In this document: piece after piece, positions 7,574 to 10,038 of the stretch
Numbering within the stretch: the first letter of the stretch is position 1
Layout: each line of letters starts with the position of its first letter
NCBI GenBank assembly: GCA_003447595.1
Contig: DLYT01000054.1
Coordinates: 1 to 10,038, forward strand
Reading direction: 5' to 3'
From: Porphyromonadaceae bacterium
Lineage (GTDB): Bacteria; Bacteroidota; Bacteroidia; Bacteroidales; CAMTPD01
Length of the DNA stretch: 10,038 nt
Translations under genes and position numbers: made by a program
The notes under the pieces: generated by a model
What the model was told of the DNA's origin: nothing
The model's input: the letters and a program-made list of their open reading frames with translations, nothing else
Databases searched by the model: none

Positions 7574-8956
7574 CTATTCAAATAGAGCAATTCTATTTAG
7601 CAAAGGTGTATCCTTCGACTCTAATATGTCAATTGATATTTCTGTGTAGTTATTAGGTGTAAAGTGTTGAATGTGTTTATTGCCAATGCTTTCACCTTTG
7701 CACAAAATTTCTTTTTTATTGTCTTTGGTTCCGTATACAGTAAATGATTGTATACGTTCTCCATGTTCGATGTCCTCAGATAATAAAATTGTACTTATTT
7801 TCTGATGTTGAGCCGGTTTGATCACAAAGTGAGAACCTTGTTGATTTGTAAGTTCGGTAGTTGGTTTACCATATTTCTGATTAAGGGCATAACCAAACTC
7901 TTCAAGTCTTTTTACATCAGCCTGAGGAACGAGACCATCTCTGTCAATGACAATACCAAGTAAAAGATTGGTATTTCGACCTACGCTTTTACCATATTTA
8001 TCCATCAATTCGTCGACAGAGAAAAGCATCTCGTCTTCTCCTTCTTTCCAAAACCAACCTCCTTGAAACGAGTTGTTGCGTCGTAGAGGGAAGTCTGCTT
8101 CACCGGGACACCAGAATTTTCCATCGTTGTTTCCGTGTAGTCCTTCAATAACAATGGTTCCGTCTGCATTTGTGCTTGAATCGGTTGTTGCCCAGCAAGG
8201 GTAGGGAGCTACGCCTTCCTCATTACCTACCCAACGAACAAGATTAGGATGGCCATAAGGGCCTTGAAATGCAATTGCTTTTGGTTGTAGTTTTTGCACA
8301 AGATTCAAAATGTCTGCACCGCCTTGTGATTTAGATAAGACTCCTCCATCAAACCATATTTCGAATAATTCACCGTAATTACTCCAAAGCTCAGTGAGTT
8401 GCTGGGTAACGATTGCATTGTATGCTTGTTGTTCTTTAGGGTCTTTTGATATTACATAGCCCGGATTATCGACTTGAAGATAGCCATTGGCTGTTGTACT
8501 GGCATATATGCCTGGTTTGATTCCATATTTTTTACACGAGGTGATAAAGTCGGCTACAATATCACCTTTCCCTTTCTTCCAAGGACTATTTTTTATGCTA
8601 TACTCATGAGCCTGGGTAGGCCATAAGCTAAAACCGCTACAATGTTTAGCGACTAGTACAGCATATTTAGCACCAATTTTTTGCGCAGATTCGAGCCATT
8701 GATCCGTGTCGAGTTTTGTAGGATTAAATGTTGAGGCAGAAGGATGAGACCCAAAATTACGCCAATTATAATCTGGTACAAAAGTAGGCATATCAAAGTG
8801 TATTAGCACACCAATCTCTGCATTAGCCCACTGTATTTGTTGGTCTGATGGTAAGATAATTTGAGAAAAACTATTGTTTAGTTGTTCTTTTTTCGATGGA
8901 TTACATGCTAATAATGCCATGGTTAGTCCATAAATAACAAAAGGTTTAGTTTTCAT
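7574..8956 (-). CDS. GH29 alpha-L-fucosidase lipoprotein
   Basis: A 460-residue GH29 enzyme, first gene of the minus-strand operon, 104 bases before susC. The start at 8956 is preferred over the in-frame ATG at 8989 because it gives a clean lipoprotein signal peptide (MKTKPFVIYGLTMALLAC, lipobox LLAC, Cys18); this predicts attachment to the outer membrane, probably on the surface. The catalytic barrel (about 35-365) shows LIHF (His53), KHCSGFSLWPT (His105), WFDGG with nucleophile Asp203, and RWVGNE with Glu246 at the subfamily-B acid/base position, 43 residues on. A C-terminal beta-sandwich covers about 370-460. It is a clear paralogue of the enzyme at 769, sharing for example KSVGR and the GKGD region, but lacks its last 125 residues. 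Both enzymes have lost the second His and the Asp of the common KHHDGF motif. Fucosidase activity is expected from the family; linkage is unknown. Confidence 0.9.
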   Translation of the reverse strand: MKTKPFVIYGLTMALLACNPSKKEQLNNSFSQIILPSDQQIQWANAEIGVLIHFDMPTFVPDYNWRNFGSHPSASTFNPTKLDTDQWLESAQKIGAKYAVLVAKHCSGFSLWPTQAHEYSIKNSPWKKGKGDIVADFITSCKKYGIKPGIYASTTANGYLQVDNPGYVISKDPKEQQAYNAIVTQQLTELWSNYGELFEIWFDGGVLSKSQGGADILNLVQKLQPKAIAFQGPYGHPNLVRWVGNEEGVAPYPCWATTDSSTNADGTIVIEGLHGNNDGKFWCPGEADFPLRRNNSFQGGWFWKEGEDEMLFSVDELMDKYGKSVGRNTNLLLGIVIDRDGLVPQADVKRLEEFGYALNQKYGKPTTELTNQQGSHFVIKPAQHQKISTILLSEDIEHGERIQSFTVYGTKDNKKEILCKGESIGNKHIQHFTPNNYTEISIDILESKDTPLLNRIALFE

Positions 8957-9215
8957 GTGTATAAGATTAGTTGGTGTAAATATAAACAATATATATAAAA
9001 CACATATAAATATTTAAATATAAATTTATTTATACTTAAGTACACGTAGCTCTAACTGTCGATTTATGACCTTTGGTACAGGTGCTCTTTTTATTTATAT
9101 CAATGTACTTTAATACTTAGCTTGTATAGTGTAATTTTATTAAAATATGTTTAGAGGTTTTGTGTAGGCTTTTGGGATGAATTAATAATGCTAAAAGCCT
9201 GCAAATGATATATTA
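8957..9215. promoter_or_regulatory. AT-rich divergent control region
   Basis: This 259-base gap separates the start of the minus-strand GH29-susCD operon from the relic reading right at 9216. It holds no gene that I can support. It contains a very AT-rich tract of TATAAATA-like repeats (about 9005-9034) and the TTTGGTACAG element at 9072-9081. The promoter of the active operon must lie here, but I found no perfect TAnnTTTG box on the minus strand. Confidence 0.5.
9072..9081 (+). promoter_or_regulatory. TTTGGTACAG element, second copy
   Basis: This is an exact copy of the element at 631-640, again followed by a T-tract ending in TTTTTATT, with one base of spacing difference. It lies 134 bases upstream of the relic ATG (9216), against 128 bases for the copy upstream of the GH29 gene at 769, and in the same orientation. 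It is 115 bases upstream of, and reversed relative to, the start at 8956. A shared transcription-factor site is inferred. Confidence 0.35.
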
Positions 9216-9290
9216 ATGAAAAAACAACTTGCGAAATTTAATCACTTGAATCAATTGGTGGTTAGGGCTTCGATGGCGATTTTATGTTGG
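9216..9290 (+). pseudogene. Probable 5' remnant of a second susC
   Basis: An ATG at 9216 opens a frame beginning MKKQLAKFNHLNQLVVRAS followed by MAILC: a basic, polar N-region and the start of a hydrophobic core, as in SusC-type signal peptides. The frame then runs over the susD remnant in a different register and stops at 9371 after 51 codons. The end given here is approximate, since the junction lies somewhere in about 9266-9290. The identity as susC rests on its place before a susD end and on the leader-like sequence, not on a diagnostic motif. A chance ORF is the alternative. Confidence 0.45.
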
Positions 9291-9436
9291 ATGTATTTCC
9301 GAACTCTATTGATGTTTTTGCCGGCATGGAGTGGGCCAATCGCACATTCGACGAAAGTAAGCACTACTTGAGACCTCTTCCGATAAATGTGATTAGTAAG
9401 AATCCGAACCTGATTCAAAACCCGGGTTGGGAATAA
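9266..9436 (+). pseudogene. 3' remnant of a second susD
   Basis: The frame open after the TAG at 9263-9265 encodes 56 residues and ends with TAA at 9434-9436. Its last third, HYLRPLPINVISKNPNLIQNPGWE, is the diagnostic SusD C-terminus and closely parallels the intact gene here (YLSPLPINELSINPNLTQNPGW). The residues before it (GFDGDFMLDVFPNSIDVF and onward) fit the strand region that precedes this ending. No start codon, signal peptide or ligand-binding domain remains, so about nine tenths of a normal SusD is missing. It reads away from the intact operon and is followed by its own terminator. It is a relic of another transporter pair and cannot make a working SusD. Confidence 0.85.
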
Positions 9437-9453
9437 GATCAATATGTATACAT

Positions 9454-9508
9454 AAAAAACCCCTGTAATTCGCGATTAGTTTAATAATGCGAATTACAGG
9501 GGTTTTTT
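9454..9508. terminator. Perfect bidirectional rho-independent terminator
   Basis: A perfect 20-base-pair inverted repeat (9454-9473 with 9489-9508) encloses a 15-base loop. Its core is CCCCTGTAATTCGC, flanked by six A and six T, so it works on both strands. On the plus strand it ends the susCD relic, 17 bases after its TAA; on the minus strand it ends the glucosaminidase and small-peptide operon, 15 bases after that stop codon. Confidence 0.95.
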
Positions 9509-9523
9509 GTTCTTCTCAAAGGA

Positions 9524-9625
9524 TTACCTCAGGGGGCAGTCGGGTGGGCGCGATTTGGGGCAGCGGCCTAGTATCAGTCCCAAGAGGGTCCAGATTAATT
9601 CAAGGAGCGATTTTAGTTTTTTCAT
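9524..9625 (-). CDS. 33-residue single-span membrane peptide, smalltalk-like
   Basis: A short gene encoding MKKLKSLLELIWTLLGLILG and then a 13-residue polar tail with two Cys and several Arg/Pro (RCPKSRPPDCPLR). A basic start and one hydrophobic helix (about 6-20) make it a small inner-membrane peptide. It begins 44 bases after the stop of the glucosaminidase gene on the same strand and ends 15 bases before a strong terminator, so it is very likely the last gene of that operon. Tiny proteins of this shape, named smalltalk proteins in Bacteroides annotation, are found next to phage-type cell-wall hydrolases. Membership is inferred from size, topology and context, since there is no diagnostic motif. 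A holin- or spanin-like helper role is possible but unproven. Confidence 0.6.
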   Translation of the reverse strand: MKKLKSLLELIWTLLGLILGRCPKSRPPDCPLR

Positions 9626-9669
9626 TTGATACGTTGTGTTATAAGATGAATAAATAGGAGTCGACGGTT

Positions 9670-10038
9670 TTATGCCGCGTCGTCTTCGAGATTCGGATCT
9701 TTTCTGAAATCAGAAACTGAGAGGTTTTCTTGGGCTATGATCTCGCGGATGTCTTGCTCGATGCTGATTAGCATTTTGCGGTAGCGCGGACGATCGTCAC
9801 CGTTGGATTCGGTAATGTATGCACTGTATGAGATCGCTTGCGCAAAGCTTTCGGGATGAAACGACAGGGTTGCTTCGCGTGGATATTGCGCTCTCAGCAA
9901 GCGGCCATAATCCATGAAACTGTCGGTGGGAGTGCGGTAGCGTCTAAAGCAGAGGCCTCGCGTGGTGAGCGCGCTTTTGCCGCCATGCCAATAGTTGTTG
10001 GGTTTACCGCAGGCAATGATCCCGAAAAAATTGTTGTT
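9670..10038 (-). CDS. Glucosaminidase-domain (GH73-like) peptidoglycan hydrolase, 3' part
   Basis: The frame is open from the right edge to a TAA at 9670, giving the last 122 residues of a longer protein; the Met at 9915 is internal, since homologous sequence continues upstream of it. The visible part starts NNNFFGI, the conserved NN-(L/F)FGI segment of the glucosaminidase (FlgJ/GH73) fold. It continues with FRRYRTPTDSFMDYGRLL, the family's Y-x-(S/T)P-x-x-S-F-x-D-(H/Y) motif. These enzymes cut the glycan backbone of peptidoglycan at N-acetylglucosamine. The catalytic Glu would lie upstream, outside the window, so activity cannot be judged. The tail is rich in acidic residues. No membrane anchor is seen in this part. 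Together with the small membrane peptide after it, it looks like a phage-lysis-type module domesticated in Bacteroidales chromosomes. Base composition here is richer in G+C than in the sugar locus. Confidence 0.8.
   Translation of the reverse strand, partial: NNNFFGIIACGKPNNYWHGGKSALTTRGLCFRRYRTPTDSFMDYGRLLRAQYPREATLSFHPESFAQAISYSAYITESNGDDRPRYRKMLISIEQDIREIIAQENLSVSDFRKDPNLEDDAA

Noticed and set aside
8957..8989. Eleven-codon N-terminal extension of the GH29 lipoprotein from the ATG at 8989
   Set aside because: It would put extra residues in front of an otherwise perfect lipoprotein signal peptide starting at 8956.
9005..9034. AT-rich palindrome-like tract as a replication origin or attachment site
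   Set aside because: It is low-complexity A/T sequence with no DnaA boxes, iterons, tRNA or integrase nearby.
9216..9436. Invertible SusC/SusD shufflon element
   Set aside because: No inverted repeat shared between the relic and the intact susC 5' end was seen, and the leader sequences differ; a deletion scar is simpler.
9251..9442. 63-codon minus-strand ORF across the relic
   Set aside because: The plus strand here encodes a recognisable SusD C-terminus; the antisense ORF has no motif and is a shadow.
9670..9915. 81-residue protein starting at the Met at 9915
   Set aside because: The same frame is open to the window edge and carries the glucosaminidase NNxFFGI motif upstream, so this Met is internal.

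Overview
This window is accessory chromosomal DNA of a gut- or host-associated Bacteroidota, most likely order Bacteroidales. The grounds are a SusC/SusD pair, a fimbrillin-type lipoprotein, near-perfect TAnnTTTG promoter elements and the absence of Shine-Dalgarno sequences. The genus cannot be fixed from the sequence.

The core (769-8956) is a fucose-targeting polysaccharide utilisation locus. On the minus strand an operon runs from a GH29 fucosidase lipoprotein (8956-7574) to a SusC TonB-dependent transporter (7469-4299) and a SusD binding lipoprotein (4280-2592). A second, larger GH29 enzyme with an ordinary signal peptide (769-2490, plus strand) converges on susD. The two transcription units meet at a long, bidirectional hairpin terminator (2526-2564). 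The likely division of labour is that the surface enzyme releases or trims fucosylated glycan, SusD captures it, SusC imports it, and the other GH29 completes the cleavage, probably in the periplasm. No regulator, fucose catabolic gene or other hydrolase lies inside the window.

The left end (1-535) is the start of a fimbrillin-family lipoprotein gene transcribed leftwards, with a perfect -7 promoter box.

The right end holds the main surprises. Between 9216 and 9436 lies what looks like the scar of a second susC/susD pair. A start codon with a susC-like signal-peptide beginning runs straight into an out-of-frame, unmistakable susD 3' end, followed by an intact terminator (9454-9508). Upstream of this relic is a 10-base element also found upstream of the first GH29 gene, in the same orientation and at nearly the same distance from the start codon. 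This suggests that the lost transporter pair and that enzyme were once co-regulated. Beyond the shared terminator, on the minus strand, are the end of a glucosaminidase (GH73-like) cell-wall hydrolase and, 44 bases after it, a 33-residue membrane peptide gene. That layout resembles the phage-lysis-like modules common in Bacteroides genomes.
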